From Caldisericales bacterium (GTDB lineage: Bacteria > Caldisericota > Caldisericia > JAAYUI01): 64,000 nucleotides of DNA. Location: positions 62,001 to 126,000 of the forward strand of contig JAKIZT010000005.1 of assembly GCA_022707885.1 (NCBI GenBank), written 5' to 3'. The notes below the pieces were generated by a model. The model saw only the letters and a program-made list of their open reading frames with translations. It did no database searches and was not told where the DNA came from. Below, piece by piece: positions 16,898 through 25,966 of the stretch. Within the stretch, counting starts at the first letter, position 1. Every line of letters starts with the position of its first letter. The translations under genes were made by a program, and so were the position numbers.

Positions 16898-17171
16898 TGA
16901 TTTTACTTGGTTATTTCTTCAATTGATTAATTTAGACATATTAACATTTTTCGATATGAACAAAAAAGCCAGAAATTTCACATGCTAATAAGATTATTTC
17001 CCGAATTTATATTTAATTATGGATTAAATTATTGAATTTTATAAAATGAACACCAATAGAATGGGGGCACAACTCAAGCTTAAACCCAGACTTAGTCTTG
17101 ACGACCTTGTTTTGATATCCATGGAATTAAACTCTCATAAAGGAAAGCGCACCTACATCAGGAGGATGTCC

Positions 17172-17933
17172 ATGAAAAAAAACACATTGGTTGCAACAAT
17201 CACCACTGCATTGATTTTATTCGGATCATTTGCATTTGTTTTTGCACAACAGGACTACCACGATGAACTCATTCTTACCTATCCGAAACTGAAAGGTACA
17301 AAGATCGATAAAACTTGTCTTTGCTGCCATTTCATCCAGGAAGGTACAGGCCCAAGGAATCCTTATGGTGTAATGTATGAGAATGAAGGCACCTCTGACT
17401 TCGCAGCATTCGAAAAATTTGATGCAGATGGCGACGGGTACACAAATATCCAGGAAATCAATGCAAAAACATATCCTGGTGACTTCTCTGATTCACCATC
17501 ACCAAAAAAATTCAAGAAATGTGTCACTTTCTTTACATCAAAAGACACCAAGACAAAGACAAACATCACTGTTTGCGTCGTTGGTGGAAAGAAAGTCGAT
17601 ATAGCGCCTCTTGGCGGGGCCGCCTATGAAAAATCAGGAACAATAATGGTTCCATGGAAACCAGTTGTTGATGGGCTCGGTGCGACTGCGGTGTTTAACG
17701 CCAAGGACGGAAAAGGCAGACTTGATGTCAAAAAAGGCAGCAAGGTAGTTGCACAGTTCTGGGTTGGAAAAGCAAAGGGCAAGCTCAACGGCAAAGACTA
17801 CAACTGCAAAGTTGCTCCGGAACTCAAAGGCAAGAATATGTTTGTATCAACATTGGATCTTGCAGTCAAAACCCTTGGCGCCACTGAATCAAAGATAACA
17901 ATGGGTAAAATCTGGAACTACAACCTTAAATAA
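17172..17933 (+). CDS. Exported CxxCH / EF-hand / CuAO-N protein, copy 1
   Basis: The start at ATG 17172 is set by GGAGG at 17161-17165 and gives a signal peptide ending at VFA-QQ. The mature N-terminus contains KTCLCCHF, a CxxCH motif that could bind c-type heme. Then comes NPYGVMYEN and a calcium-loop segment DADGDGYTNIQEINA. The C-terminal 120 residues form a copper-amine-oxidase-N-like domain (YEKSGTIMVPWKPVVDGLG). Proteins with a single CxxCH next to an EF-hand-like DxDGDG loop are found in many anaerobes, but no activity is assigned. The gene is duplicated 63 nt downstream, with a nearly identical N-terminal part and a diverged C-terminal part. Confidence 0.75.
   Translation: MKKNTLVATITTALILFGSFAFVFAQQDYHDELILTYPKLKGTKIDKTCLCCHFIQEGTGPRNPYGVMYENEGTSDFAAFEKFDADGDGYTNIQEINAKTYPGDFSDSPSPKKFKKCVTFFTSKDTKTKTNITVCVVGGKKVDIAPLGGAAYEKSGTIMVPWKPVVDGLGATAVFNAKDGKGRLDVKKGSKVVAQFWVGKAKGKLNGKDYNCKVAPELKGKNMFVSTLDLAVKTLGATESKITMGKIWNYNLK
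17247..17390 (+). repeat. Near-identical block shared with 18069-18212
   Basis: About 144 nt coding for the mature N-terminus and CxxCH of copy 1 match the block at 18069-18212 in copy 2. I count about nine, mostly synonymous, differences. Flanking coding sequence is much less similar. Confidence 0.85.
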
Positions 17934-17996
17934 AAGGCTGAACCTGAAATAAACAAATTCGTATTGAAGATAGAAAAACCAAGGAGGTATGTGTAA

Positions 17997-18746
17997 ATGA
18001 AAAGGTCAATTGTGGCAATTCTGGTGCTTTCAGGGCTTATACTGGGTGCATTTGCCTATGTTTACGCCCAACAGGACTACCACGATGAACTCACTCTCAC
18101 CTATCCGAAACTGAAGGGTACAAAGATTGACAAAACTTGTCTTTGCTGCCATTTCATCCAGGAAGGTACAGGGCCAAGGAATCCTTATGGCGTAATGTAT
18201 GAAAACACCGAAGAGCTTGGCGATTTTGATGCTTTTGAGAATTTTGATGCAGATGGCGATGGTTACACAAACATCCAGGAGATCAACGCAAAAACCTATC
18301 CTGGTGATTTTACGGACCATCCCAGCCCAGCAAAATACAAAAAATGTGTTACTTTCTTCCTCTCACTCGATACAACAACCAAAAAACCAATCACTGTTTG
18401 CGTTGTCGACGGGAAAAAGGTAGATCTTACGCCACATGGTGGCGCATGTTATATCAAAAACGGCAAATCGATGGCTCCACTACGCATAGGTATTGAAAGC
18501 CTTGGTGGAACAGTTGGCTGGGTCGCCTCTGAAAAAAGGATCGACATCAAAAAAGGCAACAAACTTGTCGGGCAGATGTGGGTAGGTAAAAAGAACGCGA
18601 AGATTAATGATAAAAATTATCCGCTTGATACTCCACCGGAGATAGTCAGTGGAAAAACTTTTGTGCCAGTAAAAGCTGTTGGTGACGCACTCGGTGCAAA
18701 ACTCATCTGGATAAACAGAGGAAAGATTGCAAATTTTGTTTTATAG
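17997..18746 (+). CDS. Exported CxxCH / EF-hand / CuAO-N protein, copy 2
   Basis: This 249-aa paralogue of the preceding gene has the same architecture: signal peptide (1-24), KTCLCCHF, NPYGVMYEN, DADGDGYTNIQEINA, then a CuAO-N-like domain with SMAPLRIGIESLGG and GKTFVPVKAVGDALGA. The first 46 mature residues differ from copy 1 at one position (Ile to Thr), while the CuAO-N halves differ widely. AAGGAGG lies 10 nt before the ATG. The pair probably forms one transcript. A duplication followed by divergence, or gene conversion of the N-terminal part, explains the mosaic. Confidence 0.75.
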   Translation: MKRSIVAILVLSGLILGAFAYVYAQQDYHDELTLTYPKLKGTKIDKTCLCCHFIQEGTGPRNPYGVMYENTEELGDFDAFENFDADGDGYTNIQEINAKTYPGDFTDHPSPAKYKKCVTFFLSLDTTTKKPITVCVVDGKKVDLTPHGGACYIKNGKSMAPLRIGIESLGGTVGWVASEKRIDIKKGNKLVGQMWVGKKNAKINDKNYPLDTPPEIVSGKTFVPVKAVGDALGAKLIWINRGKIANFVL

Positions 18747-18754
18747 TGTATAAT
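18727..18754 (+). promoter_or_regulatory. Promoter of the cold-shock gene
   Basis: TTGCAA (18727-18732), a 16-nt spacer and a perfect TATAAT (18749-18754) overlap the end of the preceding gene. Transcription from here would give a leader of about 120 nt before the cold-shock ATG. Confidence 0.6.
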
Positions 18755-18761
18755 CAAAATA

Positions 18762-18881
18762 AGAATTTGAAGTCCAAGTGATTTGGGCCCCGGATTTATG
18801 AGGCCTTTTTCACTATAAAAGGGCAAAAAGCCCAAATTAGTATTAGCTCCTGAAAAAGGAGCAGAAGGAAAGAGAAGTAGA
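18762..18881 (+). promoter_or_regulatory. Long structured 5' UTR of the cold-shock gene
   Basis: The leader holds at least two small hairpins: GGGC-AAAAA-GCCC (about 18822-18834) and GCTCCT-GAAAA-AGGAGC (about 18846-18862), the second close to the start codon. A weaker GGCC...GGCC pairing followed by TTTTT (about 18785-18811) may end the upstream transcript. A long, foldable leader is the hallmark of cspA-type thermoregulated mRNAs. That this one senses temperature is inference. Confidence 0.5.
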
Positions 18882-19085
18882 ATGCCAGAAGGAACTGTTA
18901 GGTGGTTTAACGCAAAGAAGGGTTATGGATTCATCACCCGTGCTGACAATGGAGAGGACGTTTTCGTACATTTTTCAGCCATTAGAGCTGACGGATTCAA
19001 GTCCCTTAAGGAAGGCGACAGAGTTAGATTCGAGATCCAAGAGACACCGAAGGGCGTGCAGGCGTCAAACGTTGCCATCTGCTGA
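18882..19085 (+). CDS. csp: Cold-shock domain RNA chaperone
   Basis: This 67-aa single cold-shock domain has RNP1 (KGYGFI) and RNP2 (VFVHFSAI) and the standard [14 protein letters not shown] start. It binds single-stranded RNA and DNA and melts secondary structure. The length is typical of CspA family members. Its last 21 nt overlap the 3' end of the convergent fur-like gene, so the two coding regions share sequence on opposite strands. Confidence 0.96.
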   Translation: MPEGTVRWFNAKKGYGFITRADNGEDVFVHFSAIRADGFKSLKEGDRVRFEIQETPKGVQASNVAIC

Positions 19086-19478
19086 TCGGCTGCAGGTCTT
19101 ACAATAACCATAGACCTCTACAGAGACGTCCTGGGCGGAGAAATCCCCCAGGACGTCTTTCATTTTATCAAGCAGAATTTTGTTATCTATTTCTTTCTCG
19201 TCAATTTTTCCGCAACGTTTGCATATCATATGAACAGCCTTTACAAAACCGAAGTGAGCATGTTGCTGGGTGAAATTGCTTCTGTGCACAACTCCAAGTC
19301 TAAAAAGAAGGTCAAGCACCCTGTAAACGGTAGCAATGTCGACATCCTGTCCACGCTCTCTTAGAGTTCTGTATATCTGTTTTGCGTCCATGTCATCATT
19401 TTCTTCAAGAAGCGCGATGACCGCTTTCCTGGGTTTTGTTATCCTGTAGCCAGCCTCTTTTAATTGCTCTAATATCAT
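19065..19478 (-). CDS. Fur-family transcriptional regulator
   Basis: This 137-aa protein has the Fur winged helix ([37 protein letters not shown]) and a dimerisation part with two CxxC pairs (CKRCGK and CKTCSR) that would hold structural zinc. The regulatory-metal region is unusual. The HPTAxE segment of PerR/Fur is replaced by DDMDAKQIY, and the mid-region reads QQHAHFGF rather than the usual H-H-H-x-x-C. The ligand and metal therefore cannot be predicted. It is the last gene of the long pdxS operon, overlapping the end of the protease gene by 4 nt (ATGA), and it converges on csp with a 21-bp coding overlap. Confidence 0.85.
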   Translation of the reverse strand: MILEQLKEAGYRITKPRKAVIALLEENDDMDAKQIYRTLRERGQDVDIATVYRVLDLLFRLGVVHRSNFTQQHAHFGFVKAVHMICKRCGKIDEKEIDNKILLDKMKDVLGDFSAQDVSVEVYGYCKTCSRSADGNV

Positions 19479-22400
19479 TGTTCCCCTCTTGCCCTGTAGA
19501 CAAGGGCATTGTAAAGCATTATACAGGCCTGTTCCCTGGAGAGTTTTTGCCCGAGGCCGAATTTACCACTAGAGAACAGCCTTTTCTCTGCAGGGTCAAT
19601 TATACCGGCAAAAATACACTTAAGGATGGCTTGTGAATACACATTGTCTTGTTTTATGTCAGAAAATGGCATTTTGTCGGCTTTCTTGCCAAGCCTCAAA
19701 CCATTGGAGAGAACCTGGACGAGGAGTTCTCTTGTGCAAGCAGATGCGGGGTAGAATTTTCCTTTTCCGGATAGTGTTCCATGTTGGACAAGGGCGCCAA
19801 TAAACGGCTCTTCCGGAGAGTTCTTTGGCACGTCTTCATAAGTGGATTTCCCCGGTTTTGGGTCAAGTCCAAGCAGTAGCACAACCCAGACAGCCATTTT
19901 TCCCCTTGTAAGAGATTCTTGGGGGTAAAACTGGCCATTCTCATTCTTCAGGATGTTCGCACAGCCAAGCTGGCCAATCTCGAAAAATGACCCGGATTTT
20001 TGCGCATCAGCAAAAAGCTCTGGTGACGGTATATAGTTTGCCCTGGCCTCTGACCTGTTGCCAGCCTCGTCTTCGCAAGAGATGAGTATGGAGCCTGATC
20101 CAGACGGAACCGTTGCACGAAGGAGCGTTCCCTCGACCCTTGCCGGCTTGCCATCAATCAAGACTTTTGAAGCGCTCCTGACATTGGCCAGAACTTCTAT
20201 CTCGAGCGACGGTGTTTTGCCGCCTTTTGGCGAGTAGATGACAATGCTGGGCGGTGTGGTGTCTATCGTTACAGTGTGCGGTGCTGACCTCGCCAGAAGG
20301 CCATTTGATTTTGAAACCAGCACACATTCGTGTTTGCCTTCCACAAGGGTGGCCCAGAAAGAGAAAAAACCCTCCGGATCAAGATCAACGATTTTTTCGA
20401 CACCATCTATTGTTATCAAAGTTTTTGATGCAGGTGGGGCAAAACCACTTATTTCTACGGATTTTGTATTTACAGCCTTTGACGGTGAAATGATCTGGCC
20501 GGGAAGGAGTCTGCCTTCCCCAAAACCTAACACCATGGCCAATCTTCTGATCAACTCAGCCTTGACATTCGCAAGGTCGACGTCCTGAAAACCAAACGAG
20601 CAGGCTATGAGATTGCCCTGCTTTATGATTGAGGCACCCTGACCAATGAATCTGGCCAGGGCATCTCCCCCCGAAATTACAGGAATTGATATACTGTAAT
20701 TTCTCATGCTTTTTGAGGTGGATACTAGTATCCCCTGCAACTCATTCTCGCCCATGGACGCATAAACAGGTGAAGTGGCCGAATCTATCTGGACTGGTTC
20801 ACCAAAAGCCCTGCAAAGCTCCGGACCGGCAATAATGGCACCTGCACCGCAAAGAAGAGCTGTTTTCACATTGCCTATCATCTCCATCTGGGAGCTTGAG
20901 ATTTTCTCCGGATGGTTCCAGATGATAAGCCCGGAGGACACAATGTCTGCGGCGGTTGGCTGCTGGATGGTCTTGTAGGGTATTCCGATTTCGCTCAGCG
21001 TCAGCTTTATATCATCGGCTTCCTCAAAAACCACTGCTGCTTTCTGTGATTGCCTCATGTTAAGGGCAACCTTGCCGGGAGCGGTTATATCAACTTCCAC
21101 AGGCTCTCTTCCCTTCGATACGGCCACAACCCTGTATTTGCCCTCGGGCAACCTTAGCTCGCCTTTTGCCGGGAATTTTATTGGCTCAACATTCTTGTCA
21201 TTGAAAATGAGGTACCCATCAGAGCTGGATTCAAAAGAAACTCCAGACAGGGGTGCAGATTCAAGCATTATCTGCAAAGGGAGGTTTTCCGGCCTGTCTT
21301 CTAAAACAACTTTTTTATAGCCAAAACTGGAAATTTCAATTTTTGTTGCCACAAGCGGGAGGTGTGGCACAAAAATACTGCCCCCAGTAAAATCTATTGT
21401 TTCCCCGCCAATTGCTATGTTTCCGGAAGGCAGTTTGCCATCACCAGTTTTTATATCGGCCTTCCATGACAATGTGTCCTCAAAGCTATCGATACAGAGC
21501 TTTAAAAGCCAGCCCCTGTCTTCTTCCGAGGCCACATTTGGAAATGTGAACCCAAGGATTATTCCCTGATTTTTGAGGGTTGAAACTTTTAACCCCGCAT
21601 ACTTTTTGGGGCTTGTGCCGGCATAAGAAAGCAGGATTTTCGCCTTTTCGGACATTGGCACGAGGTTCGAAGTGGAGAAATAGGCGCTTGGATTGCCAAG
21701 CGCAAGGCTTTTGTAGGTTTTTCCGTCCCAGTGGGTCAGCGCTGCTCCACCCTCATCGCTTGGCCTGCAACCAAAATACGAATCCAGAAAAACAGTGGAA
21801 TCGGTCTGGCCGATGAAAGAGGCACCGTAGAAATCGGAGGTCAGGACAAGCTTACCTCCCATGTCCATATATCCGCCAAGAATGCCAACGTCCTTGGCCG
21901 AGAGCGAACCCCCGGAGTTCCAGACCACATATTGGAAAGCGCCAAGTTGTTTGGCAGTCACATTGCCCTGCAGGGTTGACCATATAAAATAGGGCAATCC
22001 TGTTGAATCAAGGGCTGGTTTGAGTTTCCCCCTAATTGGTTCCGGGCTTACCCCCCAGACTGGCTTTCTTGTGTCAATAAAGGCTATTTTTGCCTTTTCG
22101 AGAGGCATTGAGGCAGACAAATCAGATGAAAGTTTTATCCTGAAACTCCTCGATGCGTGGCCAAAAGAAGTTGCAACAAATTCATGCTCGCCCTCCGGCA
22201 AAGCAAGCTTCAATGTTCCGTCAGGTGCCTCAAATGTCGGCAACGGGGAATCTTTCAGGGTGACCTTGCTGTCAAGATTGTTCTGGGTCCCCTCTTCATG
22301 CACCGTCAGGTCAAGCGAATGCTCCGGAAGCGGCTTCAGTTCGATAGAATTGCCTGCAAGGGGCGACGACTCGAAACCGAAAGCCCCTATCTTTGTCTCC

Positions 22401-23809
22401 TCGCCTGGTCTGGAAAGGAAAGTAAACGATTTTGCCTGTTCCCTTGAAACAACATACGAACGGTCACCAGAGGTGACATTTATGTCGCCCCAGAGAGCAG
22501 AACCAGTGGGCCACGTCACGGAAACAGTTTTTGGTTCCATTGACAGCGCAAGTGAAAGGCCGTCCCTCGCATCGACAAGACCTTCGCCATAGCGCCTGTC
22601 CCTGCCTGGCCTGCCAAGGTCGACTGAAGTTTTTGTCAGGAGATAGGTCAGGTCTTCCGGTGATATGTTTGATCTTTTTTCAAGCAAAAGCGCGCAAATG
22701 CCAGCAACATGCGGGGAAGAAAAACTGGTACCATCAGCAACGTCATAGGTTCTTCTTGGGGTGGCCACCCTGATGTTTTCTCCAGGTGCGCACAGATCAG
22801 GCTTGACCAGTGTCAATGAATCATCTTCATTCTCCCATACCACTTCGGCACCGCCGGAGAAACCGGACGCCTTGAGCCCGTAATCCACAGAACCAACGGA
22901 GAGGACTTCAGGCATGTTGCCAGGGTTGCTTGACGAGCCTTCGCCATCATTGCCTATCGAGGCAATGGGCAATATCCCAACTTTTCTAAGGTTTTTTATT
23001 GCGGTCTTCAGGTAGTCCATCGTCCCGGAAGCGCCAAACGACATATTGACAACTCTTGGATAATCATCGGTTGAAGGGTCATCATCAGGATCGGTTATCC
23101 ACTGCAACCCGCCCAAAATCTGGGAAATGTTTCCAGAACCGTCAGGAATGACTGAGCCTACGATCAATTTTGCTTTTGGGGCTACACCAAGCGTTTCGCC
23201 GCAAACGACCGAGCAAACGCTTGTCCCATGGCCATCGCTGTCACTTGCCACGGTCTGGCCGGTCTTCCTGCCATAGCTGTCAAAAGAAGCAAAACTCTGG
23301 ACTTTTCCGGCAAGCTCCGGATGGGTGGAATCGCAACCACTATCAAGAACGCCAACAAGCACGCCATCGCCCTTTGCTGACATGGCCCATGCCTCTGGCA
23401 CATGCGTTGCCTTGAGGTTCCACTCTATATCAGTTTCTGCCTTCGATCGCCAGGCATGTGGCAGGTATATCTTCGTGTTGGGCAAAACGGCCTTCACGGA
23501 GCCAAGATTCTCAAGGCGTGAAAAAGCTTTCTGGGTGCCTGTGACGAGGATGCAATTCTGTATCCAGAATGGTCTGTACGAAAGCACCTCACCCGATAAG
23601 GAAAGGGCCTCCAGCTCGGATATTGCCGCAGACTGGGCAAGTGAGGTTTCTGTTTTCAACTCTGCCAGATTTTTTGCATCGGGCTGGTCAAACATCAACA
23701 GCCTTTCGACAACCTGGGTGGGTTGCTGGGCAATTGAAAACCCCGGCCACGCTGGAAGAAAAACCGACATCAAAAGAACAAAAACTAGAGCAACAGATAT
23801 TTTTTTCAT
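19475..23809 (-). CDS. Cell-surface subtilisin-like (S8) protease with SLH-like C-terminus
   Basis: The 1444-aa protein has a signal peptide (1-27) and a propeptide (about 30-120). The catalytic domain is complete: Asp156 in VGVLDSG, His194 in DGHGTSV, Asn287 in IGNDG and Ser362 in GTSFSSPHVAG. The long middle region (about 420-1260) is made of beta-sandwich repeats and two Rossmann-like segments (near 590-700 and 930-1060). The C-terminal 180 residues contain three SLH-like motifs (ITRGKMAVW-like LTRGKMAVWVVLLLGL, CTRELLVQVLSNGL, LSREQACIMLYNAL), which usually anchor proteins to cell-wall polymer. It should be a surface protease. Its TAATG junction with ade and ATGA junction with fur place it in the pdxS operon, an odd company. 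Confidence 0.9.
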   Translation of the reverse strand: MKKISVALVFVLLMSVFLPAWPGFSIAQQPTQVVERLLMFDQPDAKNLAELKTETSLAQSAAISELEALSLSGEVLSYRPFWIQNCILVTGTQKAFSRLENLGSVKAVLPNTKIYLPHAWRSKAETDIEWNLKATHVPEAWAMSAKGDGVLVGVLDSGCDSTHPELAGKVQSFASFDSYGRKTGQTVASDSDGHGTSVCSVVCGETLGVAPKAKLIVGSVIPDGSGNISQILGGLQWITDPDDDPSTDDYPRVVNMSFGASGTMDYLKTAIKNLRKVGILPIASIGNDGEGSSSNPGNMPEVLSVGSVDYGLKASGFSGGAEVVWENEDDSLTLVKPDLCAPGENIRVATPRRTYDVADGTSFSSPHVAGICALLLEKRSNISPEDLTYLLTKTSVDLGRPGRDRRYGEGLVDARDGLSLALSMEPKTVSVTWPTGSALWGDINVTSGDRSYVVSREQAKSFTFLSRPGEETKIGAFGFESSPLAGNSIELKPLPEHSLDLTVHEEGTQNNLDSKVTLKDSPLPTFEAPDGTLKLALPEGEHEFVATSFGHASRSFRIKLSSDLSASMPLEKAKIAFIDTRKPVWGVSPEPIRGKLKPALDSTGLPYFIWSTLQGNVTAKQLGAFQYVVWNSGGSLSAKDVGILGGYMDMGGKLVLTSDFYGASFIGQTDSTVFLDSYFGCRPSDEGGAALTHWDGKTYKSLALGNPSAYFSTSNLVPMSEKAKILLSYAGTSPKKYAGLKVSTLKNQGIILGFTFPNVASEEDRGWLLKLCIDSFEDTLSWKADIKTGDGKLPSGNIAIGGETIDFTGGSIFVPHLPLVATKIEISSFGYKKVVLEDRPENLPLQIMLESAPLSGVSFESSSDGYLIFNDKNVEPIKFPAKGELRLPEGKYRVVAVSKGREPVEVDITAPGKVALNMRQSQKAAVVFEEADDIKLTLSEIGIPYKTIQQPTAADIVSSGLIIWNHPEKISSSQMEMIGNVKTALLCGAGAIIAGPELCRAFGEPVQIDSATSPVYASMGENELQGILVSTSKSMRNYSISIPVISGGDALARFIGQGASIIKQGNLIACSFGFQDVDLANVKAELIRRLAMVLGFGEGRLLPGQIISPSKAVNTKSVEISGFAPPASKTLITIDGVEKIVDLDPEGFFSFWATLVEGKHECVLVSKSNGLLARSAPHTVTIDTTPPSIVIYSPKGGKTPSLEIEVLANVRSASKVLIDGKPARVEGTLLRATVPSGSGSILISCEDEAGNRSEARANYIPSPELFADAQKSGSFFEIGQLGCANILKNENGQFYPQESLTRGKMAVWVVLLLGLDPKPGKSTYEDVPKNSPEEPFIGALVQHGTLSGKGKFYPASACTRELLVQVLSNGLRLGKKADKMPFSDIKQDNVYSQAILKCIFAGIIDPAEKRLFSSGKFGLGQKLSREQACIMLYNALVYRARGEQ

Positions 23810-25392
23810 TATTTTTGTTTTAGGTCCTCACAAACAAATACACCCTTCGAAGTAAGGCAGGTTCCAAAACCCGGCTGTGTGAACCTTCTCACAAGACCAA
23901 ACATGTCTTCATGGATACCTGTTCTATCGAGAGCACTCTGTATTCTATTCATCCCCTCCGACACCCTGGCAACAGAGGAGTCAGAGTATATGCCAAAGAC
24001 CGGCAACGGCAGAAATTCGCAAAAATCTTCCCCACAGACACTCACTCCACCATCGCCAGCAACCATGCTGACGGCCTTTTTCATCAATCCTGCTGAACTG
24101 CCCAAAACAAAGATATTGTGTGAGTGGATCGGGGTCGTTGTGGCAAAAGCACCATTGACTCTTCCCAATCCTGTGACTCTACAAAATGAGATATTCTTTT
24201 GACCGGAGCGCACATTGATTACGCATGCAAAAACTGGTTCACTGGAATATTGCCCAGCTGCATCATCTCTGACATCAACAATCTCGCTGTTTCGGAAATC
24301 TGCATCATCAATATCAAAATCGACATCTGCATTCAGCGGACGCCTGCCCATATCACAAGTCTCAAGGTAGTCGAGAAGCTCGCCAGTCACCCGCTCACCG
24401 GACAGGAATGTTGAAACCACATTTAATGTCACAGGATCAATCAAAACAAAATCGGCCCTCTTGCCGACGGCAAAACTACCCCTGTCGGTCATCTTCAGGG
24501 CTGAGGCAGTGTTTATGGTTGCCATCTGGATCGCTCTTGCTAGCGGGATGCCACTTTGGACAGCTTTTCTGACACAATTGTCGATTGAACCCTCTTCAAG
24601 CAACGTTGAGGGCCCGATGTGGTCCGTGCAGAAACTGAAAAAATGCTGGTTTTCGCTATTGCAGGCTTTCAGAGCAGGCAACAAGTCTCTGTCGAAACTG
24701 CCCTCCCTTGCCATTATCCTCACGCCGATTGCAAGTCTCTCTTCTGCTTCTTCTTGCGTTTTGCATTCATGGTCGCAGGACGCCCCTGCTGAAAAATACT
24801 CTTCAAGCGCCCGCCCGCCAAGGCCCCTTGCATGGCCATCCACAACCTTGTTTCGAAACAGCTTTATTTTCATGTCCATGCCATCACAATCTGGATCAAT
24901 TATCTCGGAAAGGCCAACAAATCTTGGTTCTGCGGCAAAGCATGCCAGATCAAGATACGAAAGATCCACCCCATAATCTTCAAATTTGTACGGGGGGACA
25001 CTTGACGGGGCATAGAATAAAATGTTTTTCTCAAAATCGCGGGTTGTCTGGTCAAGATACCTGACACCGGCAAGTCCTGTTGCATTAGCGGTATTCGAGG
25101 GATTGAAAACCACTGTCGTGACACCCCTGCGGAGCATTGATGCAAACGACCTTAGAGGATGGGAAACTGGTGTTTCCGGATGGGTGTGTGGATCGATAAA
25201 ACCCGGAGCAATATAGGCACCGCCAGCATCATAAACTTTGACAGATTTTTTCTGGCCGAAACCGGCGAATTTTCCATCAGCAACTGCAACATGGCCATCA
25301 ACAACCTGCCCAAGTGACGGATTTATTATCCTGGCATTCACGACCAGCAGGTCAACCGGCTCCCTCCCAGCAATCTTGTCCCTGAAACTCAT
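23809..25392 (-). CDS. Adenine deaminase-like amidohydrolase
   Basis: The sequence follows adenine deaminase (Ade), which converts adenine to hypoxanthine. GFIDPHTHPET carries the metal-binding His pair. GHARGLGGRALEEYFSAG and CDHECKTQEEAEERLAIG are the Ade central blocks, and FCTDHIGPSTLLEEGSIDNCVRKA followed by AIQMATINTA and GKRADFVLID close the barrel. At 527 aa it is somewhat short, with a reduced C-terminal domain. FCTD is followed by HIGP rather than the common DRHP, so substrate choice could differ. It overlaps ruvA by 4 nt and the protease gene by 1 nt. A salvage role fits no neighbour specifically. Confidence 0.82.
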   Translation of the reverse strand: MSFRDKIAGREPVDLLVVNARIINPSLGQVVDGHVAVADGKFAGFGQKKSVKVYDAGGAYIAPGFIDPHTHPETPVSHPLRSFASMLRRGVTTVVFNPSNTANATGLAGVRYLDQTTRDFEKNILFYAPSSVPPYKFEDYGVDLSYLDLACFAAEPRFVGLSEIIDPDCDGMDMKIKLFRNKVVDGHARGLGGRALEEYFSAGASCDHECKTQEEAEERLAIGVRIMAREGSFDRDLLPALKACNSENQHFFSFCTDHIGPSTLLEEGSIDNCVRKAVQSGIPLARAIQMATINTASALKMTDRGSFAVGKRADFVLIDPVTLNVVSTFLSGERVTGELLDYLETCDMGRRPLNADVDFDIDDADFRNSEIVDVRDDAAGQYSSEPVFACVINVRSGQKNISFCRVTGLGRVNGAFATTTPIHSHNIFVLGSSAGLMKKAVSMVAGDGGVSVCGEDFCEFLPLPVFGIYSDSSVARVSEGMNRIQSALDRTGIHEDMFGLVRRFTQPGFGTCLTSKGVFVCEDLKQK

Positions 25393-25964
25393 TTTGACAG
25401 CCTTGAGAGGGCGTGCTTAATTATCTCCTCCGAGGAAGCACCTTTGCCCTTTATGCCATCGAACGCCTTCTCTATTTCACCAATCGAGAAACCAAGTGCA
25501 CGCAATGCCGCCCTGGCTTCATCAATCTCGTCCGATTTGCCAATAGAACCTGGTTGTACCGGCATTCCGGCCATTACATCCCTCAATTCCAGGACTATCC
25601 TCTCGGACATCTTTGGGCCAATCCCGGAAACAGCCCTGAAAACATGGGCTTTTTCATGTATGACCGCATCGGCTATCTGGCCGGGTGTCAGTGTTTTTAA
25701 AAGAGAAAGGGCTGTTTTCCCCCCGACCCCGGAAACCTTGCTTGTTATTGTCTTGAGGAGTTTTGATTCCTGCGGTGTCTCAAAACCAAAAATAGTGTAT
25801 CCATCTTCGCTGTTGAAGCGCCAGACGGTATACAGTCTCAGGCTTTTCCCAATCTCAACCCCGGACACCCTGCCAACAAGGATCTCAAACCCAATACCAT
25901 TTACATTCAGGACAACAACTTCATCGTCAAAATCTTCTATCGTTCCATCTAGATGGTTTATCAT
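25389..25964 (-). CDS. ruvA: Holliday junction branch-migration protein RuvA
   Basis: RuvA binds four-way junctions and positions the RuvB motor. The N-terminal OB fold begins MINHLDGTIEDFDDEVVVLNVNGIGFEI, the helix-hairpin-helix part includes KVSGVGGKTALSLLKTL and AVSGIGPKMSERIVLEL, and the C-terminal three-helix domain III (ARAALRALGFSIGEIEKAF) that contacts RuvB is present. I start at ATG 25964, preceded by GAGGT. A longer frame would overlap ruvC. It starts 2 nt after the ruvC stop. RuvB is not encoded in the window. Confidence 0.95.
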   Translation of the reverse strand: MINHLDGTIEDFDDEVVVLNVNGIGFEILVGRVSGVEIGKSLRLYTVWRFNSEDGYTIFGFETPQESKLLKTITSKVSGVGGKTALSLLKTLTPGQIADAVIHEKAHVFRAVSGIGPKMSERIVLELRDVMAGMPVQPGSIGKSDEIDEARAALRALGFSIGEIEKAFDGIKGKGASSEEIIKHALSRLSK

Positions 25965-25966
25965 TG

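Noticed and set aside
16898-17171. Possible small gene in the AT-rich 274-nt gap
   Set aside because: The frame from ATG 17046 only extends the following gene, and GGAGG points to ATG 17172; otherwise only AT-rich promoter-like sequence is seen.
22020-22592. 190-codon open frame opposite the SLH protease
   Set aside because: It is Ser/Pro-rich without ribosome binding site or domain and lies wholly inside a conserved S8 gene.
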